Assembly: GCA_021234155.1 (NCBI GenBank) | Contig: JAJEKV010000102.1 | Location: 2,660,456-2,724,455, forward strand | Length of the DNA: 64,000 bases | Source: Isoetes taiwanensis | Taxonomy: Eukaryota > Streptophyta > Lycopodiopsida > Isoetales > Isoetaceae | Direction of reading: 5' to 3' | Shown: positions 24,125 to 35,631 of the stretch, in pieces | Numbering within the stretch: position 1 is the first letter of the stretch | Layout: every line of letters starts with the position of its first letter | Notes under the pieces: generated by a model | Databases searched by the model: none | Seen by the model: the letters and a program-made list of their open reading frames with translations, nothing else | What the model was told of the DNA's origin: nothing | Made by a program: the position numbers and the translations under genes

Positions 24125-27100
24125 ATGGCGTTCAACGTTCAGAAGCAAATTCGTGACAACACACAGGTTTGCAGCTCATGTCATCTTTCATTTCTCTAGA
24201 ACAATATTCATATAGGCACATGCTTCATGAAAATACTCATGGTGTTTTTGGATTTTCTGAGATTTGTTTCGTATTTAGTGTCTATTTACATTGTCTTTTT
24301 TGTTTCTTTTGTCAGGAGCTTCAAGATTTTTTAAAGGATTTGAAGGATTGGGAGCAGACGGTAAAACAAAAAGATAAGAAGTTGAAAAACCAACTGCAGC
24401 AGAAAGATACTGTATGCTATCACTTAGCCAATTTTTATTTATCATTAGAACGCAAAAAAACGAGGTTTTCGTAAGTTAGTATATACGAGACTGTAATCTT
24501 CCTGACAGTGATATGTCAAATCCATTTCTGAAACTGATGAGGCATATTGCAGCAGTTTTTTGCGCCCATGCAAAATTGTTTTTGCTCCATAAACTGCCAG
24601 CAATAATCCTCAATTCCACCTCATCTGCAGTTTTAGATATGTTAGGAAGAAGTAAAGAATTTTCTGAAGGGTTGTCCAAGATTTGAAGAACGAGACTTTC
24701 TGTACAATATGTTGCCAGCATTTTTTGACAGTGGCCGTGATTTAAAAGTGCGAATTTTTTCTTTGGCAATAGTTGTGCATTTTAGCCTTGTCCTCTACTT
24801 CTTCCATAGTGCACATAGGAAGCACAGGGGATAGAAATAAGTGAATAAGCTTTCTTATGCATAGGCTTAGGTAATAGCTTACTCAACTGATGCAATATGC
24901 ATGGTGTATGTTGCGTCTTATATCTTGTTCTTCATTTGTTTTTAGGATTTGCCCCCAGTAAGGGGTTTCACTCAGAAATCACAGGATTCTACTATTTCTT
25001 CAAAGTCGCAACAGCAACCACCTTCGCAACAGGTGTTGTCAACTGCTTCTACTAGGAAGAATTACAATGATGAAGGCAAGATGACTGCAACATCAAATGC
25101 ATCCAAACATACTTATGACTATTATCGAGATAAATGGGACAAGTTTGACGTGGTATTTTTTCGTGCAGCTGCTATGTATTTTATATCATCTGTTTAAATT
25201 TTACATGACTAATTCCTGTTCCTGCAATAAAATGTTCAGTAGGATGCGGCCTTGGAGACTGTAGACAAAGAAGAGAGAGGCACTTCATTTGTTAATGGTG
25301 ATAAACCTTCTAACACTCTTGACACAAAGCATTCGGATCTTTCAATTGGTGCTGGTTCAGGGAGTAGTCGTAGCATGGGCGTGCCGACAGTTGCTACTTC
25401 ATTTAAAGCATCTGCTGATGCTGCATCTGAAAAGGAACAGGTGAAATGCATGTTGTAGGCGATTGAGTGGAAGAATGTAAAATCCTCTGTGCTTTAATTG
25501 TGAGTACTCGGGTTTATTCCTTGAAATGTTATTCTTCAGGGAAATGATTACTTTAAGGAGAAGAAGTTTGTGCAAGCAATTGAGTGCTATAGCAGGAGCA
25601 TAGCATTGCAACCAACAGCTGTAGCATATGCTAATCGTGCCATGGCATTTATCAAAATCAGGAGGTAAATGCTCCAACTTGCATTTGCCTGTGGTTCCAT
25701 TTACCTTGTTTGTAACATTTGATATACGCTATATAGATGACAATGCTGTGTTTGCCTCTTCTCTTGTTCTTACAGTGTGCTGTATTTAACGGAAATATAT
25801 TTGAATTCTGAAAGCTATTAATCGAATTTGAAATTATTACTGTATGCTGCTTGTAAGAGTTGGGCCAAAAAATATTTTCAAGCTATAGACACGAGCCCTG
25901 ATTCGTGGTCACCAATTTCAGATTTGAAGATGCTGAGTTTGATTGCACAGAGGCTATAGGCTTGGATGATAGGTATACAAAGGCTTATTCAAGACGTGGA
26001 ACAGCCAGGAAAGAGCTCAAACAATATCTTGATGCAATCGAGGGTAATTATTTAGTCTGTGAAGTTTGAAAGTCAGTCTCATTATGTGCTCATGTTGGCA
26101 TTATCCTTGGCAGACTTCGAGTTTGCACTGCGGTTGGAACCTCAAAACAAGGAACTTCAGAAACAATATCAGGAAGCTAAAGAACTGTTTTTAAAGGTAT
26201 TTGGTTGTGAATCACATTACTTAAAGGGTACTAAAATTAATACTGTTCATTGACCTTGACAGCAAGGAGGGGTTAAGCCATCGGAAGAAAAAATGAAACT
26301 TGTGATAAAGGAGGTGGACAAAAAAGGTGTAAAGGGCCAGGAATCTAGCACATTATTTAATTCAGCAACTCCAATGGATATCGATATTCGCAAAAATTTG
26401 CAACACAGATCGATTCCTGAAGCAAAAAAGGTGTGTCATGTCAAAGGCTATAATTAACAATATATGATGTGGATCTATTTGTGAGCACCTTTTCAATTGC
26501 AGAAAGTTTTGGATGACAAGCAAAAGCATGATAAAGTTACAAAAGAAAGCAATGGAATAACTCCAGCCGCTTCACGTGCGGCTGCGAGTGCTATGTCAGC
26601 TGTAGCTCGTAACATGGTTGCACCAAAAACATCATATGAATTCGAAACCTTGTGGAGAGGCTTCCATAGTGATCGCTCTTCTCAAATTCGTTTGCTAAAG
26701 GTGTGTAGTTGTTAATTTTTTTGCTAAAGCTTTAATTTGGGCTTTGCTTATGTCTAGTTGCTAAATCTTTCTCATTCACTGCATTGTAGATTATGGATCC
26801 GTTAACTATTCCAAAGCTATTCAAGGAGTCATTAAGTGCTGGTCTTTTACTGGACATCATGTTGGCATTGGGATCATTTTTCCCGTAAGCACATATGAAA
26901 ACACTATAATTTGAGTAATAAAGTGGGTATAGCAACTAATTTTTCTCCTGCAGTGATGACGCCGGTCTTGCCATTCGATACTTAGACAATTTAACAAAGG
27001 TTGGACGCTTTAAGATGACTGTGATGTTGTTGACGCCAAAAGACAAAGCTGGTATGATGTTCTTTATCTTTTTTGTCTCTCCCATTTAATGATACTGTTA

Positions 27101-27258
27101 TTGTCAAATTTAGAAAGCTTTGTTTCACTCCCAACATGTACTGACTTGAGGTTGGTGCAGCTCTTCGCCAGCTTTGGGATAGTGTTTTCATGGGCAAGCA
27201 AGAAGTGGAAGAATATTTTGAACACCTGAAAGAATTGCGGAAACAATTTTGTGTCTAG
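24125..27258 (+). CDS. RPAP3: RPAP3-like R2TP co-chaperone (TPR + RPAP3_C), 12 exons
   Basis: Exons are 24125-24166, 24316-24411, 24946-25152, 25243-25440, 25540-25664, 25922-26043, 26114-26196, 26263-26430, 26503-26700, 26790-26884, 26954-27051 and 27161-27258. All introns are GT-AG and the 1530-nt CDS gives 509 aa. The N-terminus has the ELQDFLKDLKDWE motif of RPAP3/SPAG1 relatives. Three TPRs span about residues 177-291 and keep the carboxylate clamp (K179, N183, N213, K243, R247) that grips the EEVD tail of HSP90/HSP70. A linker leads to an RPAP3_C domain at about 385-500, which in known homologues contacts RUVBL1/2. The family assembles RNA polymerase II, snoRNP and PIKK complexes with HSP90 in the R2TP/PAQosome. 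The ATG is set by the conserved MAFNVQKQIR start. No break is seen. Confidence 0.92.
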
Positions 27259-28963
27259 TGATTAAATAGTGGAAAATTGGTGTTTGGGCACATTGGTCTA
27301 ATTTTGTGCAACGTAGGTAGTGTACCAAGATGTGCTTCCAAATGTCCATTTATATGTAAATATCATGAACGTGGCAAGACAAAAAGTTTGAACGTTATGA
27401 TGGTTTTAAATCAGATCAACGAAGAAAACAAGATGCTAATGCATCAATGGGTTGCCCGTTGGAAGACCCTTTGATGGGTCCACAACTCTGCACCATTATA
27501 TGAAAAATCCGAACTGCCTCTTTCACTAGAAGATCATCAAATACATTCTTGTAAACATGGCCATTATGGCATTAGCAGAACTGTCAAAGAATATGAATCC
27601 CTGGGAAAAGTTAGGGTCCTGCTGCAGGCTGAGAAAGGGCTAGATGAAAGGGCTAGATGCTTAGATGGCTAAACTGTAGAGCCAATGTCTTATCTTGATA
27701 TGTTTTGCCCAATGTTCCAATATTTTGTTTAGTATATTCCTCCGATGTTGTAAGCAAAACCTTGGTGCTAACAATGTATTTAACATTTCCGTTTGGTTGT
27801 TTTTCAACAGCTTCTCGATATAGCATTAGACATTACTGAAGAATGAGCTGGAGGTGGTCATTAAGTCTCTTGCATGTGTTTGATTGCTTCATTCATTGCA
27901 TGGTTTAGTTCATTGTTCACATTCAATCTAAACTTTGATTGATTGAGTTTTAAGAAACAAGATTGCCATGAATATGGAATGCCTCATGCTAATTTCATCA
28001 TAGGTATACAAAATATGCAATAAGGTGTTAAATCTAGCGACAAAGCTAGCATTGTTTGTGTACTACAAAATAACTGCATTTTCTGCATTTATCTATTGAG
28101 TTGTAGGCTATATGTCAGGTCATTTAAGCTCTATATAACTCTTAACTATAGCGGAATAGGAATACAGGTTTATCATATTTTAAATTCACAAGATTGTACA
28201 TAATATACGTCAATAATCAATTGTAGCCGCGGTTCTAATCGCTGCAATGTCTATATTAATTTGATGTTGCAAAAATTTCAGCCTTCTATTCTCGTTCGCG
28301 TGGCTTCATGCTGGATTAAGGCACCGCCGAATTTCTCTTCAACGCTACAGGTTATAGTCGTACATTCATTCATATATTTCCATTCATGGTTTGCATGTCT
28401 CTGCATGCAGTAGTGTTTGGAGTCTGAGGCAGATTCTGGATCGCCTGCAAGACAACCCCCAATGAGGACCCTAGAATCAAACAGGTAAATCTTGATTATA
28501 GAGTATCACGCAAGATTTCGCAGAAGGGCTAAGAAACAATGAACAAAATGAACAACTAAGAGAACAAGAGAAACATCAATGACAAAATAAGAATCCCTTA
28601 ACACAATGAAATGAGATACAAGAGTCTCGCCTGAATGCAAAGGCAGAAAATGCTAAGTCTTGTCTAGCTTCGAAGTCTAAGCTTCTAATATATATAATAC
28701 CGTGGCCTTGGGTCTATAATGGCAAAACTATCATTTGGAGATAGTGGCTAGATATTCCTGAGATATCTGCTGATACATTTAGGAATCTCCTTAACTGATG
28801 GTGGCTAAGTGGGCCTGTCAGCTCTTGAAGGCCGTGATTCTTACCGTGGAACTCATGCGCCAAAGCCGTGATGTCCTCATGTTGTGGATCCCTTTGTCTC
28901 TTTCGTTGTGGCGTGGCCTTGGGACCTGATGATGGCTCCCGGTGCTTCCCCCTTCATTATATA
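27259..28963. other. 3' flank of RPAP3-like gene, no further gene seen
   Basis: It starts with the 3' UTR. The later part (about 28420-28960) looks LTR-like, with a TATATATAATA box near 28690 and CCGTG-rich segments, but no matching partner is in the window. Confidence 0.5.
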
Positions 28964-29097
28964 GAAGAAGAAGAAGAAGAAGAAGAAGAAGAAGAAGAAG
29001 AAGAAGAAGAAGAAGAAGAAGAAGAAGAAGAAGAAGAAGAAGAAGAAGAAGAAGAAGAAGAAGAAGAAGAAGAAGAAGAAGAAGAAGAAGAAGAAGA
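28964..29097. repeat. (GAA)n microsatellite, ~44 units
   Basis: Uninterrupted GAA repeat of about 134 bp. It yields long poly-Glu, poly-Arg and poly-Leu frames on the two strands, which are artefacts. Pure GAA/TTC tracts of this size are known to form triplex DNA and to be unstable. Confidence 0.98.
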
Positions 29098-29161
29098 GAT
29101 TTTAACGTCACGCCACAAGGCAGCATCCTATCGGACATGTGATACTTTACAACACACCCAG

Positions 29162-29227
29162 ATGGGTCCTGCCCCCACCACTTTACATTGCTGAAGTGGG
29201 TCCTCCCCCCACCAACTTTACATTGCA
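29162..29227. repeat. ~33-bp direct repeat, two copies
   Basis: GTGGGTCCTSCCCCCACCA followed by CTTTACATTGC occurs twice in tandem next to the GAA tract. Confidence 0.85.
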
Positions 29228-29452
29228 TGGCAAGGAATAGTCCTATATAAGCAAGAATTAATTAATTTGAGAAATTTGGAATTCTCATTTAGTATGAAAT
29301 AGGTTCTTGGTTAGCCATTGAGTAAAATTGGCGTTTTTAGTAGAACTTCTACCAATGAATCGCTGTCTTTCAGAAATATAGTTTTTACTGCTCATGCAAA
29401 GGTCCATCGTGGGTAAAAGGTAGTAGTATGGAATGCTCGATGTTCTCGCAAG

Positions 29453-29468
29453 GATCGCGAACGCGATC
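29453..29468. repeat. GC-rich palindrome copy (left outlier 1)
   Basis: GATCGCGAACGCGATC, a perfect inverted repeat around AA, of the same family as the clusters at 33.4-33.9 and 35.0-35.2 kb. Confidence 0.85.
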
Positions 29469-29602
29469 TTTCATAGCTGAAAACAGACAAAATAATGGGC
29501 TTTTTATTAACACCATATGAGAGCATTACGTACTCCAAGGGAGCAGTGTAGTAGGCACACCACAAACATTTCACTATTTTAAGCTATGTATTTGCTACAG
29601 AG

Positions 29603-29618
29603 GATTGCGGCCGCGATT
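29603..29618. repeat. GC-rich palindrome copy (left outlier 2)
   Basis: GATTGCGGCCGCGATT, containing the octamer GCGGCCGC. Confidence 0.85.
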
Positions 29619-29731
29619 ATTTTCACCAGTAAACGTGCACCAAGTAATAATAAAAACACAAAGGTATAGTAAAGCAAATTCCTGAAACATAACTTCCATT
29701 CAAAGATGTAATGTACAATAGGGATGCAATA

Positions 29732-30784
29732 TCATTCAAAGGATTGAGTTTCAGAAACACTATCAGGTGTCACACCCAATTCATTGGCTATCCGGAGTAC
29801 ATGCGCTCTACCCAATTCCATAGCTTGTGTTGTGTCCATCTCTGAATAACATGTGACAACTGGAATTTGCACGTCCATGGCCTTTGCGATATGCTCCACA
29901 TGCGCATCAGGTTTCTCAATTTCACTATCCCCTGCACTGATCACGCTTATAAATTCCTTCTCCGACTCGGTAGCAAACTCGTTTGGATGAAAGATCTTCA
30001 TTTTCTTGCAGGTACCTTGATGCTCTTGTGTCCCAGCAGACTCATCTTGGTCTGTTTCCATGTGGTCTACGCCCATATATTCAAACCTAGGTTCGCCTGT
30101 CAAGGATGGCAGGTACCCATCAAGCTTCTGGTTTAGTGCCCCTAGTTTTTGAAAAGTAGGTTCAAGGGCAGCAATACCTTTTTCCGTCGCTTCCAGCAAT
30201 CGCTTTGTTTCTTGCATTCTCTCCTCGTAGTCTTTAGCATCGAGGTTATCCAAAGTGGCATCCAACCCTGATATATCTGTCTTTTGGGTAATACTGATAT
30301 CGGGCAACAAAGGATTAGCCTCTGCATTCTCTGCTTTCTCCTCTTCTTCAGATCCCCCAGTAGTTTGGCGGGCCATTTTCTCAAGCGTTTCCAAGAAGGA
30401 CCTTAGGAAACGGCACACTTTACCAGAACTTTCAAAGGCCACGCTCTTTTTCCCTTGCATAAGAGCGACACGAAAGCCGTCCCCAAAATTTAAAAAAAAT
30501 CGGGACGCAACTCGTCGGACACCACCGGTGATCAACAATATAATAGGCATATGAGGTTTTCAGCTGGCATTTCAATACAAGATCTCCTTCCATTGCTGCC
30601 CATTTGTATCTTGGCTTGCCTGTAAAAAAAGTTTGAAACTTCTTTTTTATCTTTTCATCGGCATCCTCATTTCCTGTAAGCGGCATTGGAGGCAATGGTG
30701 TTTGCTTAGGAGCCTTGCCGTGTGGAGATAGACGAAGCTCCAGCTCAAAGTTGCATTGTGTGCTACATGAGCGCCACCCCTGCA
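29732..30784 (-). CDS. Hypothetical segments 4-5 (C-terminal 270-codon ORF)
   Basis: After an acceptor near 30785 comes GWRSCSTQCNFELELRL...GKPRYKWAAMEGDLVL. A frame change near 30550 then joins a 272-codon ORF that has an acidic EEEEKAENAE patch, a helical middle (KRLLEATEKGIAALE) and ends ELGVTPDSVSETQ. It is the longest open frame of the block. Function unknown. Confidence 0.45.
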
Positions 30785-31356
30785 ATGCACATATGACTAA
30801 TATAATATTGATGCTCTTTCACCTTTCTTTTGCTCTCCCAGCCCATTTCTTCATAAGAACCCAAAGACAGATGACCCCCTCCCTGGATTTGCTTCTGACT
30901 ATACATGCAATTCGGCAAATTCACAAAGCGCATGATAATAACCAAATGATAAATTTTTGCAGTAGTCATGGTGGCTATCCTTGTAAAAAGGTCTATGTAT
31001 TTTTGCAATCCCATACCTTGTTGATCCCTCTGATGTCAATAAATATCAATGTGGCATTCTCTTCGACACCGGGAGGATGTAGGGATGCCATCTTTTGTCA
31101 CCGCAAGCAAGCATAATTTTCTCTTTTTTTTTTTTTCTAGCCTCTTCGGCTTTAAATATTCCCCGATTGGCTCCAAAAGGCTACAAAAGTTACCTAGTGT
31201 ATGATCCTTGTTATAATTTGCCTTCATGTACTCAGACAAGATTCCGATATATCTAGTATTCTCGCGCCCGTAAAATCGTGAAAAGCCCAAGCAATTCCTC
31301 GAAGCTATCGAAATCCTTTTGTAGCAAATTAGAGGCATAGGATAATATTTCACGCC

Positions 31357-31690
31357 TCATAGGGTTCTGATGTCAGTTGCCCGTTGCTTGCAATCAAACC
31401 TCCCGCTATACCCTGACTGCACCTTTAAATACGTCTTGCCTTCCATAATTTCATCTAGCAGCTGTGCCACCTCTGCATTCGGCATACCTCGTAGGAACCG
31501 GAGCCAGGTCTTGTTAAAAAGGTCTTTGGATGGCTTGTCCGAAAACTCACCATGGTCGTCACTGAGCTTACGGTTCACCCACATTCCGGCAACTTCCATT
31601 AATTTCTTGAAAACTTTTTCATCCATAAAGATGAATTGTTTTTCATCTTTAAGTTCCTCGTGACTTTCAAAGTGGTGGTTGCAATTTCAT
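31357..31690 (-). CDS. Hypothetical segment 3
   Basis: About 105 open codons (SHEELKDEKQFIFMDEKVFK... to KQRATDIRTL, TAG/TGA after). Charged and helical, with a FLRGMPNAEVAQLLDEIM stretch. No family recognised. Confidence 0.4.
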
Positions 31691-31756
31691 GGAAGTCCCG
31701 CGGGAAGCAAAGGTCATCAAGATCGCGCCGCGTTGTTGATGAGTAGAAAATAAAGA

Positions 31757-32117
31757 ATTACCTTCCAAGATGAAGTCGCTTGCAGGTCCCTATCTGGTCC
31801 TTGAGGAGGACAGCCATAAGTCTTGTGCCGATGACGGTTGTTGCAGCCTTTTCTATTAGAGGCTCTCTCTCAGAGATCGGTATTTGCAATAACTTTGTTG
31901 CATTGAATGCTCAACTCTATATATTCTTTGTCCGGCCGATTTTCATTGAGCACTCGGATCTTCTTCTAGCATAGACTTTAGCAAATTCTAATTGTCGCTC
32001 TAACCGGCCAACGACCAACAAAGCGGTGTGCTTTAAATATCGCGGATTGCCGAAATAATGTAAAATTTCTTGCCCTTCAAATCCTCCTGGATTGCTCCAT
32101 GTCACCCTCTTCCTGAA
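31757..32117 (-). CDS. Hypothetical segment 2
   Basis: From an acceptor near 32118 the frame reads RVTWSNPGGFEGQEI and LKHTALLVVGRLERQ. A frame change near 31975 and one stop follow, then IEKAATTVIGTRLMAVLLKD runs to a possible donor near 31757. The GTRLMAV stretch loosely recalls SMC-hinge-like plant proteins, but I would not assign it. Confidence 0.35.
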
Positions 32118-32351
32118 AAAATGGATAACCATCAAGTCAAACCTAAACAACAAAAGTCCAAAACAAAAACAAGCAATTACCTCGTAATGGGGTCAAATGG
32201 TACGACGCCGCCAGGGCGGAGGGCCTCATTGGGTATGTCTTGAAGCTTTTAACCGTAGTTTGAACATGGTCATTTGAGCGCATTCGTGTGTCGTCGTTTG
32301 CTGGTGCTAGTTCACAATAAAAAATAGAAGTCTTCGTAAACTAGTTAACCC

Positions 32352-33317
32352 CTAAGGGGTAGAACCGTTTAAACTGTTCAAGCTTCTGAGTAGTTTGCTC
32401 TTCCATCTTGCGTTCCTCTTCCGGATTGAACTTCAACTCGATTGGAATGGCAGGTGCGTGTGGCCATGTGAATAACTTCGTAGAAGAGACTTCAGAATGT
32501 AAGGGGGTTTGAGAATTGCCGGGTCAATGGAGCTATCCTCAGAGTTCAGATTTCGAAGGTTTATTTTGAAAGTAGTAGGTTTTTTGGGAATGAAGGCACC
32601 ACTAGTAGAGGTAGCTGGGCCCTTTATAGCAAGAGGAAGATTAGGGTTAATAATACCGGAGGGGTTTATGGTGGAGTCTGGTTCTTCAATAAGTTTCCTT
32701 GCTACTGAAGGCTCTCCCAAAGTAGCTATTGGCTTCACACTTTTTTTCTTGGCCACGGCTCTGAGCCAATTGGTGTCCATCATCGAGGGCATTTTTTCGT
32801 CCCGAACTGCTTTCAAAGCACTGCTCGGTGGCTTCTTGTCTGTAGACAAACCTTTTCTGCAGGCCGAGAACCCTACCAAGATGTCTCTGTTTCCCTTTAT
32901 ACCTGACAAAGAGAGAGATTCATAAGATGGCAACACCCAGCCATAACCCTTAGCTGATGTTGGGCCATTTTTCCCAGTGGCTGGCTTGTTCATCTTGCTA
33001 GCTATCATCATCGACGGGTCATAATTCTGCCATTTCAAAACGTATTCCAGAAACTGCAACTGTTGTGTGTCCTTGATGCTGCATATGATAGCATCTTGGA
33101 CGTTGTTCTTGGTGCCTTCCCACATTGCCACTACTATACCAATTTGTTCAACGTCCTTAGCTTTTTTTCCAGTGCGCAGGTACATGCACAGGTCCTTTAT
33201 TCGGTCGCCACGAATGTGTGGATTTGCCTGTGCAATCTCTATACACCATTTCCTTTCATTAGACGGAGTTATAATACGGATGGGTTCGACATCCGGACCA
33301 CGAAACAACGCGAGGGC
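32352..33317 (-). CDS. Hypothetical segment 1 (about 320 codons)
   Basis: After a probable acceptor at 33318 the frame reads LALFRGPDVEPIRI..., with a basic, Ser/Pro-rich middle and a TTFKINLRNLN segment. It stops at 32433. A -1 shift near 32460 gives a continuing frame (PIELKFNPEEERKMEE) to about 32352. The shift looks like a recent break or assembly indel. No family recognised. Confidence 0.45.
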
Positions 33318-33393
33318 TGTAAACAAAAGCATCAGTTGAGTGCGTGATAGACTGGATAATGCTTAACACAGAAAAATATAAACTACTTGGAAG

Positions 33394-33903
33394 GATCGCG
33401 GCCACGATCCTTCCGAGAACAGACGAATGCATGTTCCAAGCAACCTGACGCTTACTTTGCTCGTCGCTATTTCTAAAAGGACCAACAAAGGTACTACAAA
33501 ACCTATCCGGCATAACCAACATAAACTAAACACTACTCGACACCATCGCGGCCGCGATGTTGTCTAGCAGTTAAGCAGGGCAAGAAAACCTCTGCTCAGC
33601 AAGACCGCGGCCGCGATCCTGCCCAGCATCTATACTACAAAAAACATAAAACAATTTGCTAAGAAAGATCGCGACCGCGATCTTGCTGAGCTGAAATGCT
33701 AAGAACTACCTTCTCTGACGACGTCCTTAGGTGCCATGGATCGCGGGCGCAGACGATTTATGAAAATCGGGTTCTTTGGGGTAGGTTGCTAAGGCGCTCA
33801 ATGCTCGAAGGCGCTAGGCGCTTGACTGAAGACGATCGCGAGCGCAGGAAAAATTCTGGAATGCTCTGGCTGGTAAATATATGAAGAATTGCAGCCGCGC
33901 TAA
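33394..33903. repeat. Cluster of seven GC-rich palindromes
   Basis: Copies start at 33394, 33544, 33603, 33667, 33739, 33834 and 33888 (the last three degenerate). Core GATCGCGRCCGCGATC; the best copies extend to about 34 nt with flanking GCTCAGCAAG / CTTGCTGAGC arms. The cluster lies just upstream of the minus-strand block. Confidence 0.85.
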
Positions 33904-33907
33904 TATG

Positions 33908-34056
33908 CCCGCCAGCCATTATGGCGACATAATTACCGTGCCATAATGGTGCCTCGATTACCGTGCCCGCCATAATTGCCGTCCCGCCGGCGGTATTAAT
34001 TACCCGCCGGCTGTATTAATTACCATCCCACCGGCTGTATTAATTACCGGCCATAA
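33908..34056. repeat. Complex minisatellite (ATTACCG and CCGGCTGTATTAATTAC units)
   Basis: Three copies of a 21-24 bp unit ending GTATTAATTACC (33990-34050) follow several ATAATTACCGTGCC-like units. The region is noncoding, between the divergent blocks. Confidence 0.85.
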
Positions 34057-34966
34057 ATGCTTCCGTGCCAAACTACCCTAAAGTTAGAGCACGCAATCCG
34101 TACTAAAGGTCTTTATCGACTTGGACGTCCGCGTTCAAATTCTGTGCGTACAATCAGGTAATTAATTGAACCTAACATGCTAAGTGGCCATAAATGCCCA
34201 GAATAGACACTAGATTACGGACGGACAGTGACAGACAAATTTGAATTCTGTAACAAACATTTGGGGTCGAACCGGGAAAAGCCAATTCAAATTTGTGTGT
34301 TTTGCAAGATCTTGGAGACGCTCAAGCTGCGCCTAAGCACTGCAATGTTCTAAGAAGGCTTTGCTCGAGAATCCAGCATCAATAGAAGGCACTGACAAAG
34401 GCGCTGATAATCCGCTTGCACAACGCCACTCTACTAACTTCGATTTCTTCCACTGCCTCGAATTTTGTCATTTGTGCAAGGTAAAATGGCTATCCTGATG
34501 CCTATTTCTCAGTAAACTGAACTGAAAGTTAATGTTGCAACAATGTTCATTGATAATTACTATCTGTTAAGAATATAAATAGTTGATGATCAACACTTAA
34601 TTGTTTATAAAGAAGGTTTCTTTCGAAAAAACCATTTAATTGTTTATGCATTGATAAGATATTTACCCGCGATATTTCAGATTGGAATATTTAAAAATAG
34701 ATGTTCTCTACAAACCACTAAGCTAAGTTAGTAAATATAAACATTTTGGCTTCCTTGTGCACTCTGCTGTGTCTATTATACAATGCTCACATGTTTCAAA
34801 TATATGCTTTCTTTCTCCCTTTGTATACAATGCATGTTTTGGTGGCACTGCAGCTTCTGACGGCTTGTTGGCTTCGAGGAGACGCTAACGCTACCATTTG
34901 GAGCCTTGTGAGGTAAAAGTAATGCTTCAGTGTCGGAGTCAATGCTTCAACTCTTGTGCTCACCGA

Positions 34967-35223
34967 GATCGCAGCCGGGATCCCCCCCGAGAAGAGCAAA
35001 ACTAATAATAGCATGTGCTTTCAAGTCGGAGTCAAAGTCATATCGGAGTCCTTAACAAAGTAGCAAGTATAGATGGTTGCAGAAAGCGCGACCACGATCT
35101 TGTCAATGCTCGGCAAGATCGCAGTGGCGATTGTCCTGAATATATTTTTAGTTCCCAAGTGTCCTTGTGTACTTGATTCTTTAAAAGAGAGCTCTGTTAG
35201 CTCACAAAGATCGCCATCGCGAT
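34967..35223. repeat. Cluster of four GC-rich palindromes
   Basis: Imperfect copies at 34967, 35084, 35117 and 35208, immediately before the plus-strand ORF at 35247. Symmetry is weaker than in the left cluster. Confidence 0.75.
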
Positions 35224-35246
35224 GTTGACAATCATTTTTTTGTAGG

Positions 35247-35585
35247 ATGGCGGATGTAATCTCGCTTTATCTGCTGGGGAAAAAGGTGGCAGAAGGAAGA
35301 GTCCACAATTTTGAGCGACATCACAATTCGATTGTCCCGGAGGGTATGGTGGTTGTTTCAGTTGTGAATGTTTTCGATGGACAGCTGCCACTTCCAAGTC
35401 CTGAGCAGGAAATAGAAAAACTTGGTGAAGCTATGGGGAGTTTTGTCTTGTGGTACAAAAAGGACATTGATGGTCAGCTTGTAGAAGATGAAGAAGTTTG
35501 CACGCCACCAGGACAGATTAAACGCATAAATTGGCAAGTCGGAGGTAATGAAAGGTTGGCCAATGATGAGACAAATAATGTGTAA
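35247..35585 (+). CDS. DUF8039-like transposon-associated protein, N-terminal part
   Basis: 112 codons from ATG. The segment VPEGMVVVSVVNVFDGQLPL..P..EIEKLGEAMGSFVLW is close to DUF8039, found in plant CACTA and Ulp1-type transposon proteins (pattern V.V..VFD...LPLP.P...I..LG.A.GSF..W). The frame ends at TAA, after which the same frame stays open for about 30 codons (GLSRDELVEKACTL). The ORF begins 24 bp after the last palindrome. It may be the first exon of the transposase gene downstream or a separate accessory ORF. Confidence 0.6.
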   Translation: MADVISLYLLGKKVAEGRVHNFERHHNSIVPEGMVVVSVVNVFDGQLPLPSPEQEIEKLGEAMGSFVLWYKKDIDGQLVEDEEVCTPPGQIKRINWQVGGNERLANDETNNV

Positions 35586-35631
35586 GGGCTCTCTAGAGAT
35601 GAGCTAGTCGAGAAGGCATGCACACTAATGC

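Larger units (their letters stand above)
29732..33317 (-). pseudogene. Minus-strand coding block of unknown function, multi-exon or decayed
   Basis: At least five coding-like segments run from 33317 down to 29732. Some junctions look like introns (an acceptor gtttacag at ~33318; a TTTTTTCAG acceptor near 32117; a GTATGG donor near 31022; GCATTGCAG before ~30784). Others look like frameshifts (near 32460, 31950 and 30550). No recognised catalytic domain is present. The block is divergent from the DUF8039/DUF7869 block and separated from it by the palindrome clusters, so both may belong to one large DNA transposon, or this may be a captured or host gene in decay. Confidence 0.45.

Noticed and set aside
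28420..28960. Solo LTR next to the GAA tract
   Set aside because: A TATA-like box is present but I find no TG/CA ends, PBS, PPT or second copy.
28818..29228. Long poly-Glu, poly-Arg and poly-Leu ORFs on both strands
   Set aside because: They are translations of the GAA microsatellite and have no coding context.
31757..32117. SMC-hinge/DMS3-like identity for segment 2
   Set aside because: Resemblance rests on a few residues recalled by eye and is too weak to name.
29453..35223. CRISPR-like array
   Set aside because: The palindromes have irregular spacing and divergent sequence, and the host is a eukaryote.
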